Made by a program: the position numbers and the translations under genes. 64,000 bases of DNA, from the NCBI RefSeq assembly GCF_039524015.1, contig NZ_BAAAGF010000001.1, positions 1 through 64,000 on the forward strand. Direction: 5' to 3'. Shown here in pieces: positions 26,301 through 35,858 of the stretch. The DNA is from Gaetbulibacter_B jejuensis. GTDB lineage: Bacteria > Bacteroidota > Bacteroidia > Flavobacteriales > Flavobacteriaceae. The notes below the pieces were generated by a model. It was not told the origin of the DNA and did not search any database. It saw only the letters and a program-made list of their open reading frames with translations. Every line of letters starts with the position of its first letter. The first letter of the stretch is position 1.

Positions 26301-29300
26301 GTTTGTGCTGAAATTCCTCTTGATTTTATTTCTTGAAGTACTGATAACTGAATATTAATTTCATTTTCTTCAGGCCAAACATCAGTAGCAGACACACTTC
26401 CTGTTGATACTTTTAAAGGCACTTCAATTTGGTAGAAGTTTTGAGTTAAGTCATTACCCATCCTAATAAACCCAACTAATTCTTCATCATCTAAAGTTCC
26501 ACTTTCTCCATCTTGAGCATGCATAAACATACGCAGTTTTTTATACTGACGCATATCAACATTTATGTTCTTGAAAACTCCTTTAGAATCGGTTGGTTCT
26601 AAATTACAAATATTTAAAACTAATGATTGCTCATTTTGTCTAATGATATTGTTATTATTATTTAACTGCTCTAACTCAACTCCTGGAGGCAACACATAGT
26701 TTCCTTCGTTTTCTTGCAAACCAACTATACCAACACTAAACTCAGGGTTAGCACTGTTATTATTTGAGTCGTTATCTAAATCTAATGTGTAACGTCTCCA
26801 ATCACTACGTACAAGATCTAGAGTTGCAAAACGCAATGTTGTAGTTTCAGTAAATCCGTTAAGATACATTCTTGCAAAACGTACAGATCTAATATCTGTA
26901 ATTCCTCCTACCGCTGAAGTTGGCTCAGAAATTGGAATTCTAAACTGATACCATTTAACTTCTCTTGTATCTCCATTTGGCAATACAACATCTCTTGTTT
27001 TTATATCATTGATTTGCTCATTAGTTGCAACTAAACTCGCAGGAGTAATATCAATTTCATACTCATAATAACTATCAATAGTATTCATTGTATTGTCTCT
27101 ATTGATATCTTCAACATCTGGCTGTGTTGTAGAGCCTCTGTTTGTTTCAGTAAAGGTTTCAGGAGAGTTTCCTTGTGTACCATTGTACTTCTTGTAACGC
27201 TCAAAAATATCTCCTGATGTATTTAAGAAATAGGTATAGTTATCATTTGATGGATCTTCTAATCCAGCAAATGCAGGGAATTGTTGCGCTTCTTCAGCAT
27301 CATCAAATCCATCATAACCAACATCTTGGTTTGTTCTTTCTTGCCCTAGAGTTGAAAACGTATAGATTAATGATTGGTTTTGTGGCACAGCCCAATCGGT
27401 TCCTGAGTTTAATAATGCTGATACATCACCATTTTCAGGAAGTCCATTTTCATACTGCTTTTTACCGTCTTTTAAAATATCTTCTGAGATATTTCCTAAG
27501 TTGAAATAGAGTTTTCCTCCTGTACTGTTTTCGTTATCTAAAAATGGATCTTGAACCCAAAACTCAATATACTCTACATTGGCTTGTTCAAAATCGGTTG
27601 AAGTTATTTGTCTGGTAATTCCTGCCCAAGCTTGTGTTGGGTTATCAATTGTTCCATCAGATGTTGAAGGATCAAAATTGTATGGTCCTCTTTCGGTTGG
27701 ATAATACCTTAAATCCAATGTATTAATAATTGTACTTTGACCTTGTACAATATCAACCTGAGGAAACACTTCGTCAATGAAAACCCGTCTTGAGTATAAG
27801 TTTGACACATCTTCATCTGAAATACCACTTGGTCTTTGACTACTGTAAAAAATTGGGTCAATTGTATACCAGTTTAAAAAGGCTCTATCAAAACCATTTT
27901 CTAAACCTGGTGCGTTTATAGGATCGTTTTCAGCCGCTCCATTTACAGTTCTTGGTCTACTCGATAAAAACCATGATTGAGGTGATAGTAAATCTATTGC
28001 TCCTTGAGTACCTTCAAAATCATCAACATAAGCTGTAGCTTCATTGTTAAAGTCGGTTCCTTTTGGAGCTCCTGGAGCTAAATAAGCGAATTCTCCTCTA
28101 ACTGATAAATTAGAAGGCACATCAGTATCGATATTTGGAAGTTTATTTACTAATCTTGTAAAGAATGGAACTTCGGTTGAATAATTCCCATTAAATCCGA
28201 AAATGGTATTGTTTATAGGTTCAGTATTGTAGTTTGCTTTTTGTGTTATTGGTCGTTCACTTAAATTTAAAAAGGTTGCGCCCAACACAAAATTCTCATT
28301 AAACTGGTGTTCTACATTTACACCTGCAAAACGTCTTGTTTGCTGACCAAACACTGCATTGTTTTCAACAGACACATTAATAGGAGTGTTAGATGCTTTA
28401 AGTGCTTCATCTAAAATTTGAACACGTCCTAATTGATAATTCACTGTATAATCAATACCTTCAACTAGTGTACGCCCTCCAGCAGTTACTACTACAGAAC
28501 CTCTTGGCACATTAAATGCTCCTAAAGGAATACCATCACCTCCTGATGATTTATAACTTCCCTTAATCTGGAATTTATTCTTTTCAATTTCATCTAAAGC
28601 AGCAGTTTTAGTCTTCTTATAAAGAATATCATACACATACTTTTCTTGGTTAGCGTTGGTATAGATATCAGCATCGTAGTCTCCAGGGTTACTTGGGTCG
28701 TCTAACACATCAAATAGGTATTTACCAAATGGCTCTACCTTAGTGAATATTATTTTTCCGTTTTGCATTAAAACAGTTTGACCTTCAACAAAATCAAAGA
28801 ACCCATCACCATGCAATTGTGGGTCATTATTGTAATTAAGTCGATCTAAGTGAAATAGTCTAATTAAAGGTGTTTCGTTAATAACTGAATCGTCTGTTGG
28901 ATCGGTTGTATTGTTATCATACAACGGAAAAGCTGTTCCTTCAACTGGTAAAATGTAGTTAACAGGAGACGCTTCAGTATAAAAAATGTTTAATTTGAAA
29001 TCCTCTTGACTTAATTGAAAAGCGCCAGTGTCATACACGTTCTTCATCATTAAGTCCCATATAGGTTCCTCAACACTAGTAATTGCACTTTTAAGCATTT
29101 TTAAAACCAAGCTATTGTTACTAACTACTTGGTTTCCTGAACCTGTATCAGTTGTTACTCCTGTAGCTTCAACACCATCGTTAGCAAATTCACCAACTTG
29201 GTATACTTGACCTCCTACAGTATATTGGAAGGCAACTGCTAACACTTCATCGTTTAGCAACCTTTGATTTAATGAGATGTAACCCAATTGTGTGTTTAGC

Positions 29301-30598
29301 GTATAGTCATATCCTTCTTCTAGCTTACGTGCGTTTTCTAACTTTCCAAAGTCGAAACCTTCGTTTGCTGGAATATTAATACCTTGCTCTACAGTGGTAA
29401 TATCTCTTACTAAATCATTAAGGTTAGAACCAGCTCCACCTATATTTGTCGGGTCAAAACCATTATTACTGTTATCAGGAAGTGCGCCTGGGTTTAGTAT
29501 GTTTACACCAGAACCGACAATTTCAGACTCTCCTAAATCCTGAAAAGCAGCAATGTTTCTTACGTTATCAGTTTGATTGCTTCGGTTAGTTACCCAAACC
29601 TCAATTCTAGTAATTTGAATATTATTATTTATGTATGGGTAACGCATCATAGACGCATCATACGTTTCCCTAAAATATTGCGAAAGGAAAAAGTGTCGGT
29701 TTTCGTCATAGTCTCTTGCAAAAAACGAGAACTCCTCAAGTGTTCCTCCTCCTTGAGCTACTACTGACTGCGACTGTGATTTCTGTTCAGAAAACACTGC
29801 TGTAACTCTTGTTTTACCAAATTGAAGTTCGGTTTTTACACCAAATAAACTTTGCGCTCCAGTAATTAATGAACTGTTAAGCGGCATACTTACGTTACCA
29901 ACTTCAATTTTTCTTACAATATCATCTTCGGTTGGTGTATATTCTAACTTTATTAAGTTTTGAAAATCAAATGTTGACTCGGTATCATAATTTGCAGTTA
30001 CCTGTAATCTTGTACCTACTTTACCTAATAAACTTAAACTTATACGTTGGTCAAAATCAAAAGTGAAATTACTTCTGTTTCTTGGTGAAAATGAAGGGTT
30101 ATCTTGCTTTGTAAACAATACTCCTAAGTCCATTTCAACCGAACCTTGAGGAACTACCTCAATGGTATTACCTCCAAAAATAGTTTCAAAAAACCCTGAG
30201 TCTACATAAAACTCTGGTAATAAGTTTTTTTGTTCTTCTTCAGTCCCTTCCTTTTTACCTTCAGCAGCATCAATTTTTTGTTTGTAGTAGTTTCTTAACT
30301 GCTCTTGTATTACTAATCTTTGATATTCAGCAGGTGTTAGAATAATTGGATAATTGATATTGAAATCGCCTACTTTTTCAGTGTAAATGTATCTGTCAGT
30401 TAAAGGATCGTAAGTATACTTTGAAACAATGCTGTTAGGATTTGGCATTTTTATATTTCCTAAGGCATACCCTGTTTTTGTAGTATCAGATTCTTCAGCA
30501 TCTTCTTGAGAAAACGCAAAAGTGCTACACAGCATAGCTAAACTAAAAAGCAGGTATTGTAATAATGTCGGTTTAAAAGTATAGTTAGTTGTCCTCAA
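23375..30598 (-). CDS. sprA: SprA, type IX secretion outer membrane translocon
   Basis: This 2407-residue protein has a signal peptide (about 1-30, ending TFAFSQ) and no later membrane helix. It is full of beta strands with turns rich in Asn, Asp and Gly, and ends in the strand-like TLRYNFGN. Size and sequence character are those of SprA/Sov, the giant barrel through which type IX clients leave the cell. It is encoded five bases after ruvA. Clients such as the adhesin at 1-2127 fit the expected export route. No frameshift or truncation is seen over the whole length. Confidence 0.96.
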   Translation of the reverse strand: MRTTNYTFKPTLLQYLLFSLAMLCSTFAFSQEDAEESDTTKTGYALGNIKMPNPNSIVSKYTYDPLTDRYIYTEKVGDFNINYPIILTPAEYQRLVIQEQLRNYYKQKIDAAEGKKEGTEEEQKNLLPEFYVDSGFFETIFGGNTIEVVPQGSVEMDLGVLFTKQDNPSFSPRNRSNFTFDFDQRISLSLLGKVGTRLQVTANYDTESTFDFQNLIKLEYTPTEDDIVRKIEVGNVSMPLNSSLITGAQSLFGVKTELQFGKTRVTAVFSEQKSQSQSVVAQGGGTLEEFSFFARDYDENRHFFLSQYFRETYDASMMRYPYINNNIQITRIEVWVTNRSNQTDNVRNIAAFQDLGESEIVGSGVNILNPGALPDNSNNGFDPTNIGGAGSNLNDLVRDITTVEQGINIPANEGFDFGKLENARKLEEGYDYTLNTQLGYISLNQRLLNDEVLAVAFQYTVGGQVYQVGEFANDGVEATGVTTDTGSGNQVVSNNSLVLKMLKSAITSVEEPIWDLMMKNVYDTGAFQLSQEDFKLNIFYTEASPVNYILPVEGTAFPLYDNNTTDPTDDSVINETPLIRLFHLDRLNYNNDPQLHGDGFFDFVEGQTVLMQNGKIIFTKVEPFGKYLFDVLDDPSNPGDYDADIYTNANQEKYVYDILYKKTKTAALDEIEKNKFQIKGSYKSSGGDGIPLGAFNVPRGSVVVTAGGRTLVEGIDYTVNYQLGRVQILDEALKASNTPINVSVENNAVFGQQTRRFAGVNVEHQFNENFVLGATFLNLSERPITQKANYNTEPINNTIFGFNGNYSTEVPFFTRLVNKLPNIDTDVPSNLSVRGEFAYLAPGAPKGTDFNNEATAYVDDFEGTQGAIDLLSPQSWFLSSRPRTVNGAAENDPINAPGLENGFDRAFLNWYTIDPIFYSSQRPSGISDEDVSNLYSRRVFIDEVFPQVDIVQGQSTIINTLDLRYYPTERGPYNFDPSTSDGTIDNPTQAWAGITRQITSTDFEQANVEYIEFWVQDPFLDNENSTGGKLYFNLGNISEDILKDGKKQYENGLPENGDVSALLNSGTDWAVPQNQSLIYTFSTLGQERTNQDVGYDGFDDAEEAQQFPAFAGLEDPSNDNYTYFLNTSGDIFERYKKYNGTQGNSPETFTETNRGSTTQPDVEDINRDNTMNTIDSYYEYEIDITPASLVATNEQINDIKTRDVVLPNGDTREVKWYQFRIPISEPTSAVGGITDIRSVRFARMYLNGFTETTTLRFATLDLVRSDWRRYTLDLDNDSNNNSANPEFSVGIVGLQENEGNYVLPPGVELEQLNNNNNIIRQNEQSLVLNICNLEPTDSKGVFKNINVDMRQYKKLRMFMHAQDGESGTLDDEELVGFIRMGNDLTQNFYQIEVPLKVSTGSVSATDVWPEENEINIQLSVLQEIKSRGISAQTLSNLDPTFYDVINGELSADPVTEFSPHTLGQQRVAIKGNPNFGDIRVLMVGVKNINPNEDVCGEVWVNELRLSDLENEGGWAAIASVDTNFADFANISATGRQSTSGFGSVEQRPNERSREDVQQYDVVTNVQLGQLLPKKWGIQIPFNYAQSEELITPKYDQYYNDLTLESRIDAAETEEEREQIRVQSENYTKRKSINFIGVKKQRSAEAKPHFYDVENLTFNYSYNKVEHRDFEIERSLDQNIRAGVNYNYSFTPKPIEPFKKNDSLFRGKYWKILKDFNFNVLPTTFSVNTDIIRQFNKQKFRDVELGGDNIGIEELFRRNYTFNFQYAINYNITNGLNLNFSAANKNIVRNYFIDDQINGSQDPTLDVWDGFFDLGDPNIQAQDLQINYDIPLYKIPTFSFLKATYSYTANFQWQKGSDLNTDFEYTDDNDVTRTYNLGNSVQNANTHSINSTLNMENLYRYVGLVKKPTRTRARTRATPAAIGKDGKPAQNQKNNSSTSKTGAGTKILNAGIDLLTSIKRIQINYTENNGTFLPGYLRTPGFVGTLKPTFGYTFGSQRDIRDVVARNGWLTVFPEFNQQYMATTNKILDLAANMEPINDLKIDFTGSRTYSESMTENFRVEDLDNDGELDYNSLIQNSYGNFNISTALIKTAFSKSDENQSEAFDNFRENRLVIANRLARNFYGNSTYDVDDEGYPLGFGKNSQAVLLPAFLSAYQGTNPDNVKLGAFRDVPIPNWQLKYTGFMKFNWFKKRFKRFSVTHGYRSSYTINQFRTNLDYQAADPTMDYANQDPNVLDQSGNFKNRTVFSNINLEEQFSPLVRVDFEMKNSIKILAEIKKDRVLSLSFDNNLLTEIQGKEYIIGLGYRIKDVRIRSKLAGPKQIIKSDLNMSADISIRDNKTIIRYLDLDNNQITSGQTILGFKYNADYAFSKNLTGIFYFDYTFSEYAISTAFPQTTIRSGITLRYNFGN

Positions 30599-30603
30599 AT
30601 TGA

Positions 30604-31185
30604 TTATAAATTTTTTAAAGCCTCTTTTATAATTGCTTCAATGCTTGCATCTGGCTGATTGGATATAATTTTATCTACAACTCTTTCAGACTGTTTTTTA
30701 GCAAATCCTAGAACTTCTAAAGCAGATAACGCTTCATCTTTGTTTGTATTGCTTTTTGGGGCCGAAAGTTCGTCAATATCATACACTTTCAAAATTTTAT
30801 CTTTTAAATCCAAAATAACTCGTTGAGCTGTTTTGGCTCCAATACCCTTTATAGATTGAATTAGAGCCACATCTTCCATAGCTATTCCTTCTCTAACTTG
30901 TTTGGGTGTTAACGAAGACAACATAGTACGTGCAGTACTAGCTCCTATACCACTTACCGATATAAGTAATCTGAAAATTTCACGTTCAGCTAATGATGAA
31001 AATCCAAAAAGCGTGTGCGAATCTTCTTTAACCTGAAGATGCGTGTATAACTTAAGATGCTCTTTATCTGGAATTTGAGAAAACGTGTGTAGCGAAATAT
31101 TAAGCAAATAGCCCACTCCATTACAGTCTATCGTAACATCAGTTGGGTTTTTCTCTACAAGTTTCCCTTGAATATGTGTAATCAT
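30604..31185 (-). CDS. ruvA: Holliday junction branch migration protein RuvA
   Basis: The 193-residue protein has the three RuvA domains: an OB fold (1-62, MITHIQGKLVEKNP), tandem helix-hairpin-helix motifs (about 70-135, with SVSGIGASTARTML and SIKGIGAKTAQRVI) and a small C-terminal RuvB-binding domain (about 150-193). Tetramers bind the four-way junction and recruit RuvB, encoded at 35859. The gene has its own strong promoter and is followed by sprA after five bases, so sprA expression probably depends on it. Confidence 0.97.
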   Translation of the reverse strand: MITHIQGKLVEKNPTDVTIDCNGVGYLLNISLHTFSQIPDKEHLKLYTHLQVKEDSHTLFGFSSLAEREIFRLLISVSGIGASTARTMLSSLTPKQVREGIAMEDVALIQSIKGIGAKTAQRVILDLKDKILKVYDIDELSAPKSNTNKDEALSALEVLGFAKKQSERVVDKIISNQPDASIEAIIKEALKNL

Positions 31186-31208
31186 TAACTAATCCTTAAT
31201 TAACCTCT

Positions 31209-31238
31209 CAAATGTAATAAAATTATTTGCATTACAAA
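31209..31238 (-). promoter_or_regulatory. Promoter of ruvA-sprA
   Basis: TTTG (31235-31238) and TACATTTG (31209-31216) on the minus strand are 18 bases apart, a near-ideal -33/-7 pair. The leader to ATG 31185 is about 17 bases. The promoter fits exactly into the 54-base gap after the malic enzyme gene. Confidence 0.65.
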
Positions 31239-31239
31239 T

Positions 31240-33537
31240 CTACTTGGTCGATTGGTTTTCTAACTCCCACTTTTCTTTTTGCTGAGCATCAATTACCGCA
31301 ATAGCTGTCATGTTTACAATTTCATCTACACTTGCATCCAATTGTAAGATATGAACAGGCTTACGCATTCCCATCATTATTGGTCCTATTGAGTCCGCTT
31401 TATTAAGCTCTTTAAGCAGCTTATAGGTGATGTTTGCAGAGTCTAAATTTGGAAAAATGAGTGTATTTACTTTTCTACCTGCTAATTTTGAAAACGGAAA
31501 GATATCTTGTAGCATCTCACTGTTTAAAGCAAAATCAGTTTGCAACTCTCCATCTACAATCATATCAGGGTAGTAACGATGCAAATAAGACACTGCTTCT
31601 CTTACTTTTGATGCGCGCTCATTTGTTGACGAACCAAAATTGGCATACGACACCATTGCCATTACAGGTTCCATCCCAAACATTTTTACTACTTTAGAAG
31701 TCATTTGAGCAATTTTTGCTAAGTCTTTAGACGAAGGGTCAATATTTATTGAGGTATCACTTAAAAACATTGGTCCACGTTGTGTCATCATTAAGTTAGT
31801 AGTCGCTACTCTCGATGCTCCCTTAGCTAAACCTATAAGCTCTAACATAGGTTTTACTACTGACGGATAGCTTCTAGAGTAACCAGAAATTAAAGCATCA
31901 GCATCTCCTGTATTAACCATCATTGCTGCAAAATAGTTTCGCTCGCGCATGATTTTTTGAGAAGAATATAATGTAACACCACGTCGTTTACGTTGTTGCC
32001 AATAGACTTCGGCATATTTATTTTTACGCTCTAACTCTTCATCTGACTTAGGGTCGATAATTGGAACATCAGCATCAAACTCAATTTCTTCTTTAAGTTT
32101 TTCAATTTCATCTCGTCTTCCTAATAAAATAGGATGCGCAATTCCTTCATCATAAACTATTTGAGCAGCTTTTAATACATCTAGCTGGTCAGCTTCAGCA
32201 AACACAACTCGTTTTGGGTTTAATTTTGCTCTGTTAACAAGTAAACGTACAATCTTATTATCTGCCCCTAAACGCTCTAATAGTGACTCTTTGTATTTAT
32301 CCCAATCATCGATAGACTCTTGAGCAACTCCACTTTCCATAGCTGCTTTTGCCACAGCAGGAGGAACTTCGCCAATTAATCTTGGGTCAAAAGGTTTTGG
32401 AATGATATATTCTTTACCAAAGGTTAAGTGCGTTTCTCCATAGGCTATATTAACTTGCTCAGGCACTGACTCCTTTGCTAAACGTGCTAATGCAAGTACA
32501 GCAGCCATTTTCATTTCTTCATTAATCTTGGTAGCTCTTACATCTAGAGCACCTCTAAAAATAAAAGGGAAGCCAAGTACATTATTTACCTGATTAGGAT
32601 GATCGCTACGTCCTGTAGCCATAATTATATCATCTCTAGTAGCTATTGCTAAATCGTAAGCAATTTCAGGATCTGGATTTGCCATAGCAAAAACTATTGG
32701 GTCTTTTGCCATAGACTTAAGCATTTCAGGAGTTACGATGTTAGATGTTGACAGTCCTATAAACACATCAGCATCTTTCATTGCTTCTTCTAAGGTGTCA
32801 ATTTTCCTGTGCGTAGCAAACTCAGCTTTTTCTTTTGTAAGGTTTTCTCTGTCTTTTCTGATAACACCTTTACTATCTAACATAACCATGTTTTCAAGAT
32901 TTGCACCACACGATTGGTACAAACGCGAACATGATATTGCAGCAGCTCCTGCTCCACTAATAACTATTTTAACATCTTCAATGTTCTTTTCTGCTAGCTC
33001 CAATGCATTTATTAATGCAGCAGCAGAAATAATAGCTGTTCCATGCTGGTCGTCATGCATTACAGGAATATCTAACTCCTCTTTTAAACGACGTTCAATT
33101 TCAAAGGCTTCGGGAGCTTTGATATCTTCAAGGTTAATACCTCCAAAGGTTGGTGCAATATTTTTAACCGTTTCAATAAACTCTTCAATATTTTCGGTGT
33201 CGACCTCAATATCAAACACATCAATATCGGCAAATATTTTAAACAGTAAACCTTTACCTTCCATAACAGGTTTAGAAGCCTCAGGACCAATATTACCAAG
33301 TCCTAAAACCGCTGTTCCATTAGAAATTACGGCAACAAGGTTACCTTTAGTAGTATATTTATAGACGTTGTTTTTATCTTTTGCAATTTCAAGACAAGGC
33401 TCTGCAACACCTGGCGAATATGCTAATGACAAATCTCTTTGACTTGCATATTTTTTGGTAGGTACAACCTTAATTTTTCCTGGAGTTGGTTTGGCGTGAT
33501 ACACCAAAGCCTCACGACGTTTGCTTTGTTTACTCAT
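31240..33537 (-). CDS. maeB: NADP-dependent malic enzyme fused to a phosphotransacetylase-like domain
   Basis: The 765-residue protein has an N-terminal malic enzyme part (about 1-425) with the NAD(P)-binding VVISGAGAAAISC (about 190-202) and LAYSPGVAEPC near residue 38, and a C-terminal phosphate acetyltransferase-like part (about 430-755). It converts malate to pyruvate, CO2 and NADPH; in the MaeB class the second part is regulatory and binds acetyl-CoA or similar ligands. Full length for the class. A -7 box at 33564-33571 precedes it. It is immediately upstream of ruvA but probably forms its own unit. Confidence 0.95.
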   Translation of the reverse strand: MSKQSKRREALVYHAKPTPGKIKVVPTKKYASQRDLSLAYSPGVAEPCLEIAKDKNNVYKYTTKGNLVAVISNGTAVLGLGNIGPEASKPVMEGKGLLFKIFADIDVFDIEVDTENIEEFIETVKNIAPTFGGINLEDIKAPEAFEIERRLKEELDIPVMHDDQHGTAIISAAALINALELAEKNIEDVKIVISGAGAAAISCSRLYQSCGANLENMVMLDSKGVIRKDRENLTKEKAEFATHRKIDTLEEAMKDADVFIGLSTSNIVTPEMLKSMAKDPIVFAMANPDPEIAYDLAIATRDDIIMATGRSDHPNQVNNVLGFPFIFRGALDVRATKINEEMKMAAVLALARLAKESVPEQVNIAYGETHLTFGKEYIIPKPFDPRLIGEVPPAVAKAAMESGVAQESIDDWDKYKESLLERLGADNKIVRLLVNRAKLNPKRVVFAEADQLDVLKAAQIVYDEGIAHPILLGRRDEIEKLKEEIEFDADVPIIDPKSDEELERKNKYAEVYWQQRKRRGVTLYSSQKIMRERNYFAAMMVNTGDADALISGYSRSYPSVVKPMLELIGLAKGASRVATTNLMMTQRGPMFLSDTSINIDPSSKDLAKIAQMTSKVVKMFGMEPVMAMVSYANFGSSTNERASKVREAVSYLHRYYPDMIVDGELQTDFALNSEMLQDIFPFSKLAGRKVNTLIFPNLDSANITYKLLKELNKADSIGPIMMGMRKPVHILQLDASVDEIVNMTAIAVIDAQQKEKWELENQSTK

Positions 33538-33563
33538 ATAAAAATTGGATTAATATGAATTTA

Positions 33564-33571
33564 CAAATGTA
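33564..33571 (-). promoter_or_regulatory. -7 promoter box of the malic enzyme gene
   Basis: TACATTTG on the minus strand, 27 bases before the ATG at 33537. No exact -33 TTTG is found. Confidence 0.5.
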
Positions 33572-33591
33572 GTAATCCTTTCTATGAAACT

Positions 33592-34518
33592 CTAATCTTT
33601 CAAAAACTTAATATTTCGTGTAAGTCCTGAATACTTGGTGCGTTTTACTGCTGATTTTTTAAACACCTTTTTAAAAGTGTCTTCTGTAATTTCATCCCAA
33701 TCCTTCTTGGTCATTTCCAATAGTTCAGGATGTGGATTGAATAATGGTTCATTGTGTGGTTTTGAAAATCGATTCCATGGACAAACATCTTGACACACAT
33801 CGCAACCAAACATCCAATCGTCGGTTTTATTCTTAAAGTCTGATGGTATATTATCTTTTAACTCAATGGTTAAATACGAAATACATTTACTGCCATCTAC
33901 CACATATGGTTTTACAATGGCTTCTGTTGGGCAAGCATCTATACAGGCAGTACATCTCCCACAATGGTCTGTAGTTGGTGTATCATAATCTAATTCTAAA
34001 TCGATAATTAATTCAGCAATAAAATAAAACGAGCCTACTTTTTGGGTTAGTAAATTGCTGTGTTTACCTATCCAACCTAATCCACTTTTTGCTGCCCAAG
34101 CTTTATCTAAAACTGGTGCTGAATCTACAAAGGCACGTCCTGATACTTCACCTATTTCGTCTTGAATGAATTGTAATAGTTGTTTTAATTTATCTTTTAT
34201 TACAAAATGGTAATCAGTTCCATAAGCATATTTTGACAATTTATAGCTTTCGGTGTTTTGAGTTTGGGAAGGAAAATAATTAAGTAGTAACGATACTACA
34301 CTTTTAGAACCATCCACAAGTTTTGTTGGATCCAAACGTTTGTCAAAATGGTTTTCCATATAACGCATTTCACCATGCATATTAGCGTTTAACCATTTCT
34401 CAAGACGAGGTGCTTCTGCTTCTAAAAACTCTGCTTTACTTATACCACACGATAAAAAACCTAGCCTTTTAGATTCCTCTTTTATAAGCTTTGTATATTT
34501 TGATGTTTGGCTGCTCAT
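33592..34518 (-). CDS. queG: Epoxyqueuosine reductase QueG
   Basis: The 308-residue enzyme has an N-terminal cobalamin-binding region (with GKHSNLLTQKVGSFYFIAE near residue 150) and two 4Fe-4S sites, CGRCTACIDACP (about 186-197) and CDVCQDVCP (about 239-247). QueG carries out the last step of queuosine formation in tRNA, reducing epoxyqueuosine to queuosine. Its ATG shares one base with the stop of the P450 gene (TAATG arrangement), so the two are co-translated. Length is as expected for the form without HEAT repeats. Confidence 0.95.
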   Translation of the reverse strand: MSSQTSKYTKLIKEESKRLGFLSCGISKAEFLEAEAPRLEKWLNANMHGEMRYMENHFDKRLDPTKLVDGSKSVVSLLLNYFPSQTQNTESYKLSKYAYGTDYHFVIKDKLKQLLQFIQDEIGEVSGRAFVDSAPVLDKAWAAKSGLGWIGKHSNLLTQKVGSFYFIAELIIDLELDYDTPTTDHCGRCTACIDACPTEAIVKPYVVDGSKCISYLTIELKDNIPSDFKNKTDDWMFGCDVCQDVCPWNRFSKPHNEPLFNPHPELLEMTKKDWDEITEDTFKKVFKKSAVKRTKYSGLTRNIKFLKD

Positions 34519-35858
34519 TAAGCTCTCGGTTGAAGCCTAACAATGGCATTTTTAGGCTTAAGCGTTATTAATGGGTTTATTTCAATAGTATCTTTAGTTG
34601 GAAGAATTTCAAACCTAAGTAATACTTCTGAAATGGCTATAATCATTTCATACATAGCAAAGTTGTTTCCTATGCATTTTCTTGGTCCTGCTCCAAAAGG
34701 AAAATACTGTGAGGAGTAGCTTTTAGCTTTTTCAGGAGAAAAACGATTAGGATTAAACTCCTCTGGGTTTTCCCACAGGTCTTTGTGTTTATGAATTTCT
34801 ATAATAGATAATAAAATACTACTTTCTTTTTTAAACTGATAGGTTTTAAAACTATCATCTTCAATATTAACACGATCTATAAAGTATGCTGGTGGATACA
34901 GTCTTAAAGTTTCTTCAACCACTTGTTTAGCATAAGCTGACATAGTAATTGCAGACATTATATCTGTATCATGTTGCTCTAATATTTGTTTATACTGCGA
35001 TACTACTTTTGTTTGCCAGTTAGGATGTTGTGCTAATAATTGTACTGCAAAGCTTAGGGCATTTGCTGTTGTTTCATGTCCTGCAACAAACAAAACCAAA
35101 ATCTCATCTATAAGTTGTTCGTCACTCATTTGAGAGCCATCGTCATAACGTGTCTGTAAGAGCATATCTAACAAATCGTTATACTCTACGGAAGAATTCC
35201 TACGCTTATCAATAATAGTTTGCAAAACATCTCTTGACGCTTTTGAGCGTGATAAGTGCTTTTCTATAATTCCGAAATGTTTAAAATACCAAGACAAGTA
35301 AGGTTGTCTTAATTCTTTCACTAACATTTCTTGATTTTCTTCGGTCACATCTTGGAGTAGTTTGATTTCACTGTCAGATGCTGCATTGCTAAACAATGCC
35401 TTTACAACTACTTTAAACGCTAAATTGCTAAACATTGGTAAAACATCAATATCCTTATTAGGTTTAATTGATACTAATTCATCTACAATAGTTTGTTTTA
35501 TGACTGTTAGTAAATGTTCAATGTGCTTTTTATGAAATGCTGGCTGAATAAGTTTTCGTTGTGTCCGCCAATGGTCACCTTCGGCTGTGAGTAATCCTTG
35601 ACCTAAATACTTTGCAAGATCTTTAGTTTGAATAGGTGATTTTTTATAGTTCTTCCAGTTTTTCTGCAATACATATTCAGCTAGTTCAGCATCACGAGAA
35701 AATATAGCATAATTTTTGGGTCCTACATTTAGTTTAAATGTGTCTCCATAACGTTCAAAGTTTTTATGATGGAATGGTAGCGGATTATTAAGTATAGATA
35801 TTGCTTGCCTTAAAAAAGTAAAGGTTGAAACCTCTGGTATGTTTTTTACAACACTCAT
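34518..35858 (-). CDS. Cytochrome P450
   Basis: The 446-residue protein shows all P450 landmarks: I-helix VLFVAGHETTANALS (about 249-263), K-helix EETLR (about 313-317), and heme loop FPFGAGPRKCIGNNFA with the axial cysteine near residue 391. No reductase domain is fused and no ferredoxin or ferredoxin reductase gene lies next to it, so electrons must come from elsewhere. There is no signal peptide. The gene begins directly after ruvB ends and overlaps queG by one base. The substrate is unknown; a fatty acid or terpenoid oxidation is a guess. Confidence 0.95.
   Translation of the reverse strand: MSVVKNIPEVSTFTFLRQAISILNNPLPFHHKNFERYGDTFKLNVGPKNYAIFSRDAELAEYVLQKNWKNYKKSPIQTKDLAKYLGQGLLTAEGDHWRTQRKLIQPAFHKKHIEHLLTVIKQTIVDELVSIKPNKDIDVLPMFSNLAFKVVVKALFSNAASDSEIKLLQDVTEENQEMLVKELRQPYLSWYFKHFGIIEKHLSRSKASRDVLQTIIDKRRNSSVEYNDLLDMLLQTRYDDGSQMSDEQLIDEILVLFVAGHETTANALSFAVQLLAQHPNWQTKVVSQYKQILEQHDTDIMSAITMSAYAKQVVEETLRLYPPAYFIDRVNIEDDSFKTYQFKKESSILLSIIEIHKHKDLWENPEEFNPNRFSPEKAKSYSSQYFPFGAGPRKCIGNNFAMYEMIIAISEVLLRFEILPTKDTIEINPLITLKPKNAIVRLQPRA

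Noticed and set aside
32738..33364. 208-residue open frame antisense to the malic enzyme gene
   Set aside because: Ser/Ile-rich composition without motifs or start signal; the sense strand encodes a complete conserved enzyme.
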